DNA of 52,192 nucleotides, taken from positions 1-52,192 of the forward strand of contig CAYTSB010000001.1 of assembly GCA_964440405.1 (NCBI GenBank), written 5' to 3'. The stretch comes from DAOSVX01 sp964440405. GTDB lineage: Bacteria > Bacillota_I > Bacilli_A > RF39 > UBA660. The position numbers and the translations under genes were made by a program. The stretch's first letter is position 1, and the number at the start of each line of letters is the position of its first letter. The notes below the pieces were generated by a model that saw only the letters and a list, made by a program, of their open reading frames with translations, did no database searches and was not told where the DNA came from. Positions 8,553 to 17,920 of this stretch are shown here, piece after piece.

Positions 8553-9425
8553 TTACACAAATAAAATATTTAAAATGTTCCATAATATAGTATTATCTTC
8601 AATTAAATTAATAGCAAAACATTTATCTCCCAAATCTTTGAAACTGGCACCACAATGATATAATGTTTTTTGATCTATTATGATAAATCGGTCATGAAAT
8701 TTATCATTATAAATTATTTCCATATTTTGATACTGTTTCTGATATTTTTTTAATGACTCCTCTTCTATGTTTTTACTATATATTTTTATTTTTATCTTTA
8801 TATCTTTTATTAAATCAAATAATTCCCTTCCCGCATAGTTATCTATAATTATTATTTCTTTTTTTGATTTACCTAAAATACTCATCATTAGTGAGTAGGC
8901 ATCATAAATCTGGCCTTCAAAAAACAGATGATTATTTTTCTCTTTATTATTCATTTTATCTAAAATATGATCTATTTTAATATCATGTTCAATTAGCTTA
9001 GCTTCAACATTTGACATCCTTTTTTGATATCCATTACCTCTTATATATTTTCTCATAGCAACGAAAGCATCCATAATTTGAATACTTATTTCTTCTGCAA
9101 CAGAAGTTCTTAATACGGTAGCAAGCATTGCTACACCTTGCTCAGTAAACACATATGGCAAATATTTAGGATATTGTCCTTGTTTAAACTCTAAGGTTTC
9201 ATTTTGAAACCTTAGAGTTTTATAATATTCTTCTTTATTTATCTGAAACATAAACCGTTCAGGAAAGCGATTAATATTTCTTTTTACTGTTAAGTTAATA
9301 GATTTAGTTCCATTTTTACAATTATAAAGTTTTGCTAAATCAGAATCTAGCATTACTTGTTTACCTCTTATTTCATATATTAGATCTTCTATTTTATCAT
9401 TATTTTTTATTATTAAGCCATTCAT
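8553..9425 (-). CDS. ORF6N (KilA-N-like) DNA-binding domain protein
   Basis: 290 residues. The N-terminal ORF6N domain (about 10-130) shows the family pattern: IRGKQVMLDSDLAKLYN, NINRFPERFMFQ, YVFTEQGVAMLATVLRT and IMDAFVAMRKYI. A middle coiled linker leads to a C-terminal domain with HDRFIIID followed by GASFKDLG, which resembles a half phospholipase-D-like motif with Arg instead of Lys. ORF6N proteins are common in phages and mobile elements but also exist as resident chromosomal regulators. A strong AAAGGAGG site precedes the ATG. A perfect 13-bp inverted repeat lies 74 nt upstream of the start. Confidence 0.9.
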   Translation of the reverse strand: MNGLIIKNNDKIEDLIYEIRGKQVMLDSDLAKLYNCKNGTKSINLTVKRNINRFPERFMFQINKEEYYKTLRFQNETLEFKQGQYPKYLPYVFTEQGVAMLATVLRTSVAEEISIQIMDAFVAMRKYIRGNGYQKRMSNVEAKLIEHDIKIDHILDKMNNKEKNNHLFFEGQIYDAYSLMMSILGKSKKEIIIIDNYAGRELFDLIKDIKIKIKIYSKNIEEESLKKYQKQYQNMEIIYNDKFHDRFIIIDQKTLYHCGASFKDLGDKCFAINLIEDNTILWNILNILFV

Positions 9426-9498
9426 TAAACCCTCCTTTCACATATTAAATCAGTTAATAAAAAAAGTAAAATTACAAAAATAAGATTTTTTATTAAAA

Positions 9499-9528
9499 AA
9501 TATATACTAAATTAGTTTAGTATATATT
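9499..9528. repeat. Perfect 13-bp inverted repeat, possible operator
   Basis: AATATATACTAAA, 4-nt spacer TTAG, then its exact reverse complement. It sits between the ORF6N gene and the end of the virD4 gene, in a 176-nt gap without genes. It has no T-tract of the usual terminator kind on the minus strand, and lies where an operator of the ORF6N promoter would be expected. Confidence 0.55.
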
Positions 9529-9586
9529 AGATATTATTGTTTTATATTTTATTAATTGGCAAAAATTTAAAAATAGTAAAATGGTT

Positions 9587-9612
9587 AAAAAAAATGACGA
9601 GTTATTCGTCAT
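9587..9612 (-). terminator. Terminator closing the T4SS-Tad block
   Basis: A perfect 7-bp stem (ATGACGA at 9594-9600 with TCGTCAT at 9606-9612) and 5-nt loop, read on the minus strand, is followed by eight T. The last Asp-Asp-Glu codons and the stop of virD4 form the stem and loop. Confidence 0.85.
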
Positions 9613-11590
9613 CTTGAAAGAAGTCATCAAAGAATTGATCATCAGTAATATTATTCTCACTTACAATAACGCTATCTTGATCCACATTTACTTTAGGTGG
9701 CTTAGTTACTGGCATATCTTCTTCTGGTTTAAACATAGACTCTTTTAATTCTATATTTTTTTCCAGATTATCAGGCTTAATATTAGCTGGTTCTGATTCT
9801 TTAGGCAAAGCTTTTTCTTCATTATAAATATTAAATGTTTGATTTTGATTATTTACTGGAGGTATATTATTTTTTTTAGCCTTTTCTTCAGCTTCAATAG
9901 CTGCAATTTTAGCATCAATTTTTTTAGCCAGTTCATCAAAATTAAACTTTGGTTTATTAGTAGGTGTACTAGTAGAACCTAGCCCTGGAGCCATAGTTGG
10001 AGTTTCACTAGGAGTTAATTCTCGACCATTATTACTTTGCTCCAAAGCTTCAAATAATTTAGTTCTTTTCTTTTCTTTAACGAATTCTTTAATATCAAAT
10101 AAATTATATTTNNNNNNNNNNNNNNNNNNNNNNNNNNNNNNNNNNNNNNNNNNNNNNNNNNNNNNNNNNNNNNNNNNNNNNNNNNNNNNNNNNNNNNNNN
10201 NNNNNNNNNNNGCATTTTCTTTACCATAAACAGCATCCAACTGAGCAAAGTTTTGAATAATAAAGATAAATCTAATTGCTCTACTTCTAGCAGCTGTTAC
10301 CATTGCCGTAACATCTCTTAAAGGTGGCATATTGGCAAACTCATCTAAAATAAAATTAGTTTTATATGGTAATTTACCGTTAGCTTCTTCATATGCTGAA
10401 GCAATTAATGTTTCATAACATTGTTTAACAAAAATAGTAGCCAAAGCATGATAAGTAGTTTTTTCATCATGAATAACTAAGAAAATAGCTGTTTTTTCAT
10501 GACCTATCTTTCGCATATCAAAATCACTGTGAGACAACATTTCACTTAAATCTTCCTTAGAAGTAAACAGTCTGATTTTCTGTCTGAAAACCGAAACAAC
10601 TCCTCCTTTGGTTTCACTTGGAGCATTAATAACACTGGAAGCAAAAGTATAAGCACTTGAATCTTCACCCTTTAAATTAAAATATTCTTTGATATATTGC
10701 GATGCCGCAAATTTTTCTTCGCCGGCTGTCGCCATATAGCCAATTGAATTTAAATTGACTTCACTTTCATCTTTAGCATCCTCAAATAGTCCCAAAGCAA
10801 TTCCTGAGAAATAATCCGAAGCATTGTTTTGCCAGAATGGGTCACCTTGAGTTTTCTGATCGGTTAAGATGTTTAAAGCAATATCATCTAATAATTCAGT
10901 TGCTTTATCAACGTTACCTTCTTTATATAATTGATAAGGTAAAGTTAAAGGATTCCACGCACTACCCATTTTTTGATCACGGAAATTTAAGACAATAACT
11001 TTATAGCCTTTTTCTCTAAGTAGTCCGGCATGATTTTTATATAATTCTCCTTTAGGGTCAGTAATAACCATACTTTCGCCTTTTTTTACTAAACTATAAA
11101 CCATTGGATCGACAACACAGGTGGTTTTACCAGATGCAGTAGCACCAATAACCATTGTATGATTTTCACCATTATCAACCCACATTTCCTTACCGTTATT
11201 AATAAGCGGAACTCCGGCTGCTGTTGATGATTCTTCTTGAATTATTACTCTTTCTATATCCTTAGATCCTTTAATTTCTTTTTCAGTTGCCCATCTTGAA
11301 TAACCTTTTTCTTCTTTTTCACCTAGTTTAAGACCTAAACCTTTGCCTTTATCTTTGTCAAAAATATAAGATGAAACACTGGTAAAAATAAGAATTAAAA
11401 AAATAGCAAAAACTACAATTGTTATTACTAAATATTGACTTGAAAATGCTTTAATCGGATTTAGTCCGTAAAATAATCCAGTTCCAGCAAAAGATGCAAA
11501 ATTAAGAACTAGTAAAGCACTAATATATAAAAGAAATACACAAAAGACAACAAATATTATAAAATCCTTTACTGATACTCTAAATTTCAT
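9602..11590 (-). CDS. virD4: VirD4/TraG-type coupling ATPase
   Basis: About 662 residues as drawn, interrupted by 100 N. Two membrane helices (about 8-30 and 53-73) are followed by the VirD4 ATPase: Walker A GATASGKT at 149-156, ITDPKGELYK at 176-185, and Walker B FILDEFANMPP at 413-423. The C-terminus is a long disordered tail, Pro/Asn/Lys-rich and ending in a strongly acidic stretch. VirD4 recognises substrates and feeds them to a type IV secretion channel. The part lost in the gap normally holds about 75-100 residues in this family, so the true gap is probably longer than 100 nt. It is the last gene of the block and has a good ribosome site (GGAGG). Confidence 0.95.
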   Translation of the reverse strand: MKFRVSVKDFIIFVVFCVFLLYISALLVLNFASFAGTGLFYGLNPIKAFSSQYLVITIVVFAIFLILIFTSVSSYIFDKDKGKGLGLKLGEKEEKGYSRWATEKEIKGSKDIERVIIQEESSTAAGVPLINNGKEMWVDNGENHTMVIGATASGKTTCVVDPMVYSLVKKGESMVITDPKGELYKNHAGLLREKGYKVIVLNFRDQKMGSAWNPLTLPYQLYKEGNVDKATELLDDIALNILTDQKTQGDPFWQNNASDYFSGIALGLFEDAKDESEVNLNSIGYMATAGEEKFAASQYIKEYFNLKGEDSSAYTFASSVINAPSETKGGVVSVFRQKIRLFTSKEDLSEMLSHSDFDMRKIGHEKTAIFLVIHDEKTTYHALATIFVKQCYETLIASAYEEANGKLPYKTNFILDEFANMPPLRDVTAMVTAARSRAIRFIFIIQNFAQLDAVYGKENXXXXXXXXXXXXXXXXXXXXXXXXXXXXXXXXXXKYNLFDIKEFVKEKKRTKLFEALEQSNNGRELTPSETPTMAPGLGSTSTPTNKPKFNFDELAKKIDAKIAAIEAEEKAKKNNIPPVNNQNQTFNIYNEEKALPKESEPANIKPDNLEKNIELKESMFKPEEDMPVTKPPKVNVDQDSVIVSENNITDDQFFDDFFQDDE
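10112..10211. other. Assembly gap (100 N) inside virD4
   Basis: A run of exactly 100 N, a standard placeholder of unknown true length, within the C-terminal third of virD4. Confidence 0.99.
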
Positions 11591-11643
11591 ACAAAAACCT
11601 CCACTAACAAAATTATTATACTATATTTTTAAAATAAATACTA

Positions 11644-12342
11644 TTATACTTTGTTTGCTTTTTTTGATTTTCTAATCAAAACAACAGCTGTAATAGTAAC
11701 TATTCCAATAATGGCTCCAGCCATTATTAAAATACGATATAATTTGCCATCATAGTTTAAAACATATTTATCCTTATATAAAATAAGTTGGATTGCCTTA
11801 TCTTGATAATTATCACGATTATAATTCCAAGTATAAGTGTATTTATTAACATCATCAGCATTTGATAGTTTTACTTTGTGATTAGTCTTTATTATAATCT
11901 TAACTTCATCAAGTTCAGGATAAGTATCAAATATTTTCATTTTAAAATTAGTTGAAATCGTTATTAAATCTTTGCCACTGTCTTGATCTTGATCATTATA
12001 ATAAACCGCAAAAAAATCAAAAGAACTATTAGCAAAATATGATTTATAATAATCTTCCATTCCAAAGCTATTAGAATAAATAAAATCAGTATTATTTACC
12101 TTTTCTTTTTGATAATAAACAACTCCATCAATTTTTTTAGTAGTTTCAATCGTGCTTACTTTTGCTTCATCAAAATGAATTGGGATTTCATAACTAAATT
12201 TAGTATTAACATCATTAGTTATATTAACATTGCCAATAGTGATTTTTTCATTATATTCTTCATTAAAAATTTCTAAATCATAATTGACTGTACAACCAGT
12301 TAAAACAAGCACCAAACTTAATAACAATAATATTTTTTTCAT
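11644..12342 (-). CDS. Double-anchored lipoprotein B of the T4SS block
   Basis: 232 residues. A lipoprotein signal with lipobox LTGC (Cys17) is followed by an outer-face domain rich in beta-type sequence and a C-terminal membrane helix (about 205-223) ending in basic SKKANKV. Both ends would thus be fixed in the membrane with the middle outside. It is a diverged tandem copy of the gene just upstream: both open NY(D/E)LEI after the lipid Cys and both end helix-(K/R)SKKA-K. The function is unknown; position between the wall hydrolase and VirD4 suggests a structural part of the machine. Confidence 0.8.
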   Translation of the reverse strand: MKKILLLLSLVLVLTGCTVNYDLEIFNEEYNEKITIGNVNITNDVNTKFSYEIPIHFDEAKVSTIETTKKIDGVVYYQKEKVNNTDFIYSNSFGMEDYYKSYFANSSFDFFAVYYNDQDQDSGKDLITISTNFKMKIFDTYPELDEVKIIIKTNHKVKLSNADDVNKYTYTWNYNRDNYQDKAIQLILYKDKYVLNYDGKLYRILIMAGAIIGIVTITAVVLIRKSKKANKV

Positions 12343-12351
12343 ATATCTCCT

Positions 12352-13005
12352 TTATATTTTTTGAGCTTTTTTACTTTTATTAAAAACAATTGCACTAATT
12401 ATAAGAATAACACCTAAGATAACTACTAAAATTAATGTTAAATCAGTATCCTCTAGAGCATTTTCATTCTGGATTTCAAAATAAATTGATTTAGATTCAT
12501 GTGGCTTTATTATCCAGGCATATCTATTATTACTAATTTCATCATTGTTAGCATTAACTATCTTTTTATTTGAAGTTATATAAACTTTAATTGATTCATA
12601 ATCCTCATTAATAGCGCCTTCTTCATCCTCATTCGGTTGAACATATGAAAATTCATAGATTTTATTACCATTAGCATTTGTTGAAATCATATTTTTATTA
12701 AATAAAATATTTAACATTGAATCATTTAAAAAATCAGTTTGATTAGAAAAATCAGCTTGGATTTTATAATAATAAGACTCACTATTTACACTGGAATTTA
12801 AAATATTATACTTTGTCCATAAATTTTTATATATTTGTTCTCTTTCTTCTAAAAACTTATTATTATTATTTAATCCTAATTTACTTCTTTTACCACCAAT
12901 TAAAATAGTCTCTTTATAAACATCATCATTTATTTCTAGCTCATAATTAATACTACAACCGCAAGTTAAAAATAATAGAATAAAGATAATTAAATATTTT
13001 TTCAT
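12352..13005 (-). CDS. Double-anchored lipoprotein A of the T4SS block
   Basis: 217 residues. A lipoprotein-like signal ends LTCGC (probable lipidated Cys17; the lipobox is imperfect), followed by NYELEINDDVYKE, an outer domain, a C-terminal helix (LILVVILGVILIISAIVF) and a basic SKKAQK tail. The ATG at 13005 is chosen because GGTGGGAAT lies just upstream; a longer frame to 13134 only repeats the end of the wall-hydrolase gene in another frame. Paralogue of the next gene downstream. Confidence 0.8.
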   Translation of the reverse strand: MKKYLIIFILLFLTCGCSINYELEINDDVYKETILIGGKRSKLGLNNNNKFLEEREQIYKNLWTKYNILNSSVNSESYYYKIQADFSNQTDFLNDSMLNILFNKNMISTNANGNKIYEFSYVQPNEDEEGAINEDYESIKVYITSNKKIVNANNDEISNNRYAWIIKPHESKSIYFEIQNENALEDTDLTLILVVILGVILIISAIVFNKSKKAQKI

Positions 13006-13006
13006 A

Positions 13007-16000
13007 TTATTCCCACCTTCCAAAACCAACAATGTAAGGATTTTCAAGACTTGTACTATTTTCACAAACGCCATTTTTACCACCACAAGCAGAGCTGGTT
13101 GTATTTCCGTGAGTATAAGTAACTGTATTCCCACTTACTCCTGTAACTATACCAATATGTCTAAAACAATCTCCGCTTTTAGATGGCAAATTACCACTTC
13201 CATCATATCCGCAAGCAGTTGCACAAAAAATAATTATGTCCCCTACTTTTGGTCCGCCCGCTGTAGCAATCCCCCGATATTTATTATAACCGCTAGGATT
13301 ATTATTTGCTTTAGCCCAATAATTGCTATGATAATAGCTATTATTTCCTTGGAAATAACTAGCCCAGCTTGATACAGAAGAACTATTAAATGACACTCCT
13401 GTCCCTGAAGTTATGCTAAAGATATATGAAACAAATTTAGCACACCATGAGCCACTAGTATCTAATAAACTAGCCATTTGTTCTCTTGTTTTTCCAATAA
13501 ATTGACGAGCATTTACCACTAAACTTGATCCTTTGATAATTTCACCAAAATCTCCGGTAACGGGAGTTTCTGATTCATCCCCTTCAACTAGTTCACCAGT
13601 TTCTTCATCATAACTAACTGACTTTACTCCCATTAATCTAACTGGTATTTTAATATCATATTTACAGGTTTGAACTGCTTCTCCCTCATAAACACTAGAA
13701 CCACCAAGAGTCATCGGTAATATAGGATTATATACATCATCTTCTTCACCTGAAGTATCAGTACCAGTATCAACTTCTATACTTTCTCCTGAACTAAAGT
13801 TAACATTAGATAACTTAACTTCATTAGCATAAAAATAACTTAAAATACTCGTATATGATTTACCTTCGGTTGCTTGATATAAAGCTGCCCACTGGCTCAT
13901 TCCTCGACCATGTCCACCATAAAGTTTTCCTTTCCATGAAACTGGAACAAAAACCTGATGATATACTTTATTAGAATTGCTTCCTTTTTTTAAATAAGTA
14001 ACTGAACAAAAATCATTTTCACATTTAAACCCACCCGATGAAGTGGTGCCACCTGTAGTTTTTTTATAAAAAGAATCATATTCAGCACTAAAGAAATCGC
14101 CGTTTAAAAGTAATACTTGATTCTGAGTTTGGCTAGCTGCCTGCTTAGCAAGCAAAGCCTGCTTAGTATTGGAATTTAAATAAGCAGCTGTAAAATTTTG
14201 TGCTCCTGAACTATTAATAATTGATTTGGTTCCACCCTTGGTTCTTGATAAAGTATAACTTCTAATAGCTACTGCCATAGCTTTCCAAGCTTCTAAAAGT
14301 TCTGTGTCTGAAAAACCATAATCATCTCGATAATGATAGAAAAATCCTACTTCATCCATTAATACTCCAGCAACATATTCATCAATTGAATAAGAGCCAC
14401 CATTCTCACCCTTTGCATCTGGTTGAACAGTTATATACATACTACTTGATAAAGTATAATTAGTATAATCATCATTTACTGACTGCCAGGCATAAATTGG
14501 ACTACTTTCGTCTGTTTCATAAGCTATATCAATAATATCTTTGATTAGTATTTTCTTTTCTTCCAGTTTTTCAACATCATTCATACCAACAAATAAATCA
14601 GAAAAATGTTTATGCTTTTCAAAATAATCCGATTCTGCTAAATATTCATAATAAGAGCAAAAATCTATTTCTTCTACAAAACCAAAAGATGTTGAGCAAG
14701 TACTACTTTTATATGAATTACAATCTTCCTTATAAGGATTTGGAGCAAAACCAAATATGATTTTTATCATTTGCCAAAATGTTAATTTATCATAGTACTT
14801 AATATCAGTTTCAGTTTTAGTACATTTATTATTCCTGCATACACAACCCGATTCGCCTTCATTACAACTGGTAGTACATTTTATATCGCATTTACCAACA
14901 TATACTAAAAAATTACGCATTAATTTTCTAGTACTGTCTTGTTCATTAGTATACGCTGCTTCATTTTTTCCTCTTTTTAAAATAGCATCTAAAGAAGTAA
15001 AGATATAATCTTCTTTTTCTAGTACTTCCCCACTGCAACTGGCGGAAGTATAATCTTCAGAACATACTTTATAACCATTTCCTTCGCTATAAGCATCATC
15101 AACTTCACTAGGATTATTTGATACCGAATATTTATTGATATCTTCATTAAATGTTTCTGGACTATAATCTAAAAATAATGTACTTAATAAATGTAGTCTA
15201 GTAGCTGTTAATTTATTTTTATTAAGCCATGGATGAAGAAGACGATATTCAAAATAAATAGCACGATATCTTTTGAAAAACTGTTCTTGTCCTTCAAAAA
15301 CTTTTGATGTTTCATCTCCCCAAATGCCAGTAAGAAAACCATCCTTGTTAGTGGTTAATTCATAATCTTCATCACTTTCAACTTTATATTCTTCGGTTTC
15401 CTGTTCACTTAAAACATATTTATTCATTTGAACAGCGGTATTATCACTACCACTATAAACTGCAGCTGACATAAGTACCAATAATGAAAGTAAAGCTGCA
15501 ACTAAAGCAATTATTATAATTATCATATTTTTATTTAATAATAAGTTTGTTCCTTTGCCCATATTAGAGACACTACTTTGTTCTGACTCTTCCAAGCCTG
15601 CTAAAGAATCACTTGATTCTACGGCTGAACCAACTTTATCTGTTTGAACAGTACTTTGAGTTGTTGGCTTTGCATTGTTTCCAGCACTGCTCATGCTGCC
15701 AGCTGATGCATCTACTGCCTTATCTACAGCATCTACCGCCCCTGATTCTGATAGCTGATTAACAGCACTTTGGGCACCTGGAACTCCCTTTAGTTTATTA
15801 GTCATCTTATTAGCCATTGGATCAACAATATTTTTGTTTACTGATCTTCCTATAGCATTATCATCGCTTAATAAAGTATTAGCAGCCTGGTTGCCTAAAG
15901 CACCACCATAATATGTAGCAGCAGCCTTACCCGCTGTTTTCAAAGCCTTAGAATTATTGGCATTATTTTTATCTTTCTGCACTTCTTTATCATCTATGGG

Positions 16001-16042
16001 ATTAGGATTTGCAGGATTATTATTTTTGTTTTCTTCTTCCAA
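13007..16042 (-). CDS. Membrane-anchored wall hydrolase: SpoIID + CHAP domains
   Basis: About 1011 residues. Layout: a disordered, Ala/Asn/Ser-rich cytoplasmic part (1-170); one membrane helix (about 172-196); an outer segment with a Cys-dense patch (about 385-407); a SpoIID/LytB domain (about 549-741) with the probable catalytic Glu564 in MDEVG and the GGHGRGMSQW signature (710-719); and a C-terminal CHAP-type amidase/endopeptidase (about 836-1011) with Cys867 in SWCAKFVSY and His962 in FRHIGIV. It should cut peptidoglycan glycan strands and peptides to let the apparatus through, the role of CwlT/VirB1-type enzymes in other systems. The TTG at 16042 is chosen because GGTGGTGA lies 5-12 nt before it. 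GTG codons at 16051 and 16054 are alternatives. Confidence 0.9.
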   Translation of the reverse strand: MEEENKNNNPANPNPIDDKEVQKDKNNANNSKALKTAGKAAATYYGGALGNQAANTLLSDDNAIGRSVNKNIVDPMANKMTNKLKGVPGAQSAVNQLSESGAVDAVDKAVDASAGSMSSAGNNAKPTTQSTVQTDKVGSAVESSDSLAGLEESEQSSVSNMGKGTNLLLNKNMIIIIIALVAALLSLLVLMSAAVYSGSDNTAVQMNKYVLSEQETEEYKVESDEDYELTTNKDGFLTGIWGDETSKVFEGQEQFFKRYRAIYFEYRLLHPWLNKNKLTATRLHLLSTLFLDYSPETFNEDINKYSVSNNPSEVDDAYSEGNGYKVCSEDYTSASCSGEVLEKEDYIFTSLDAILKRGKNEAAYTNEQDSTRKLMRNFLVYVGKCDIKCTTSCNEGESGCVCRNNKCTKTETDIKYYDKLTFWQMIKIIFGFAPNPYKEDCNSYKSSTCSTSFGFVEEIDFCSYYEYLAESDYFEKHKHFSDLFVGMNDVEKLEEKKILIKDIIDIAYETDESSPIYAWQSVNDDYTNYTLSSSMYITVQPDAKGENGGSYSIDEYVAGVLMDEVGFFYHYRDDYGFSDTELLEAWKAMAVAIRSYTLSRTKGGTKSIINSSGAQNFTAAYLNSNTKQALLAKQAASQTQNQVLLLNGDFFSAEYDSFYKKTTGGTTSSGGFKCENDFCSVTYLKKGSNSNKVYHQVFVPVSWKGKLYGGHGRGMSQWAALYQATEGKSYTSILSYFYANEVKLSNVNFSSGESIEVDTGTDTSGEEDDVYNPILPMTLGGSSVYEGEAVQTCKYDIKIPVRLMGVKSVSYDEETGELVEGDESETPVTGDFGEIIKGSSLVVNARQFIGKTREQMASLLDTSGSWCAKFVSYIFSITSGTGVSFNSSSVSSWASYFQGNNSYYHSNYWAKANNNPSGYNKYRGIATAGGPKVGDIIIFCATACGYDGSGNLPSKSGDCFRHIGIVTGVSGNTVTYTHGNTTSSACGGKNGVCENSTSLENPYIVGFGRWE

Positions 16043-16076
16043 GCTGCTCACCACCTTTTTTATGTTATCTTTTATA

Positions 16077-16085
16077 ATTATAGCA
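16077..16085 (-). promoter_or_regulatory. Extended -10 promoter of the wall-hydrolase unit
   Basis: TGCTATAAT on the minus strand lies between the terminator after virB4 and the hydrolase start. No clear -35 box is seen. Its place right after a terminator suggests a new transcription unit begins here. Confidence 0.5.
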
Positions 16086-16092
16086 TGAAATA

Positions 16093-16123
16093 AAAATAAA
16101 AAAAACTGAAATCAATCAGTTTT
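16093..16123 (-). terminator. Intrinsic terminator after virB4
   Basis: Stem of eight bp (AAAACTGA at 16102-16109 with TCAGTTTT at 16116-16123), read on the minus strand and followed by a T-rich tract. It overlaps the virB4 stop codon. Confidence 0.75.
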
Positions 16124-17920
16124 ATAGTCCCCCGCCGGATCCAAATGAATCCAATTCTTCTTGAGTAACTACTATATTTACTCTCATTCTTCTACTACCG
16201 CAGACAAATAGTGCCTGACCTTGACTGTAATATTTAATACTTTCTTTTTCATTATCATTTAAATCAATTAAACGAGCTAAGTCTTCAACAGCCTGTTTTT
16301 TAAGTCCCATTACTAAGTAGTAGGCCGCATTATCAAATATTGCTTTGCCATGAACAATTATATTTGGTGCTGCAAAGTCAGTAGGTTGTTGGGTAATAAT
16401 AATTGTTCCCGTATTATATTTACGGCTTCTTCTTTGAATTTGGGCTAAGAATTCTGCTCCTAATTCATTTCTACTTGACAATAGAACATGAGCTTCATCA
16501 ACCATCATAACTGTATTAATTGATTTATCTAAACACAATCCCCAAGCATATTTCAAAATATTAAAGAATAAAGCATTTCTAATATTTTCATCGGAATTCA
16601 TTAATTCTCTAATATTAAATACAATAAATTCACTCTCGGTATCAATTGTAGTATGACCATCAAAATAGTATTTTAACTCTTTGACTAAAGGTCTTACTTT
16701 TAATTCCAATCTTTCCATAACATCTTTTTCATGGCTATGCTCAGGCATACTTAGAAGTCTACCCTTAATTGTTGCATAGACATCACTAAATGTTGGGAAA
16801 TCTGCGGATGTAAATTTAGAAAAATCAGTACTAAAATCTATTTTATACCTTTTATAAGTATCTTGTACCACTTCACTAAACATTGTCAAAACATCTTCTT
16901 CAATTGAAGGGGCATAATACTTCATAAACGCTTTTAATCCTTGTAAAGTTCTTGTCAATATAGTGTAACCTAATCCCTGGGCAATTTCTTCTTCGTCAGC
17001 ATCAACACTAACCTCCAGAGGATTAACCATTCCAAATTCTCCACCTTTACCTAAATCAATGAAATTTCCACCCATTGATTTAGCCATATCTTCAAGTTCT
17101 CCTTCAGGATCAATGGCTACTATTTTATAACCATTCCTAATATGAGTACGGAGTAATAATTTGGCAGCAGTACTTTTACCACTACCACTAGTCCCTAAAA
17201 GAATCATATTGGCATTATTACGATTATATTCTTTTTTAATCTGGTATAAAAACTGATTAAATAGGATAACTCCCCCAGAGAAATCAAAACCTAGTAGCGT
17301 TGCCAATCCTGGGTCTTTAATACTATCAAAAACAAAAGGATACATTGCTGCTATTGTTACTGATGGAATTGGAGTTCCTACACGATTTTCAATATCCTGT
17401 TTTGGAAATATTGGTATTATTGATTTTAATACTTTCTCCTGTTCAAACATAAGTGGAACTGCCCTTAATCCCATTGCATCCAGATAGTTTCTAAGTTGCA
17501 TTTTTTTCGTTTCTAATTCTTCTTTAGTATCAGCAGTAACCATTAAATGCATTTGAAAATCAAATATTCTTGATTGCGTAGCAGCAAGCATTTGAATAAA
17601 TTCTTCTAATGATTCATAGTTCTGTCTAATTCTNNNNNNNNNNTTCTTTCCTGAATAGTTCGATCTCTTTCATTTTGATATCTAACTTTCAAATCAGCAA
17701 TCTCTTTATTTAGCATTTTAGATAATTTAGAAAAATCAATTGGAATATGCTTAATTACCATTTTAACTCCAGACAAACTAGAAATATTTGTTAAATATCC
17801 CGTATAAATTGATTTTGGATAAGATATTATTGTTAAAATCATTGAATATTTACCACTAATAATAAAATCCTGACTCTTAAATTCAATCCCCTTTGGGGCT
17901 AATTCACTTTTTAAACTCAT
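16122..17920 (-). CDS. virB4: VirB4/TraC-type secretion ATPase (main part)
   Basis: About 599 residues, broken in the assembly by 10 N. The upstream part starts MSLKSELAPKGIEF and carries the second VirB4 domain (SYPKSIYTGYLTNISSLSG). The reading after the gap resumes RIRQNYESLEEFIQMLAATQ and runs to the end. Walker A GTSGSGKS falls about 133 residues after the ATG at 17591, Walker B is VMMVDEAH, followed by TGTIIITQQPTDF. This hexameric ATPase energises assembly and transport at the inner face of the T4SS. The two halves are in different frames only because the placeholder gap is not the true length. The start overlaps the stop of the N-terminal-domain gene in ATGA style. Confidence 0.9.
17634..17643. 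other. Assembly gap (10 N) inside virB4
   Basis: Ten N split the virB4 reading frame. Frames on either side differ by one, so the real missing length is not 10 modulo 3. Confidence 0.99.

Noticed and set aside
8553..9425. Prophage remnant, based on the ORF6N domain
   Set aside because: No other phage gene is near; ORF6N proteins also exist as single chromosomal genes.
13006..13134. A longer N-terminus for lipoprotein A
   Set aside because: It would skip the clear signal peptide and ribosome site at 13005; the extra part only mirrors the end of the wall-hydrolase gene in another frame.
17591..17643. A true frameshift making virB4 a pseudogene
   Set aside because: The break coincides exactly with 10 N, and VirB4-like sequence continues on both sides; gap length explains it.
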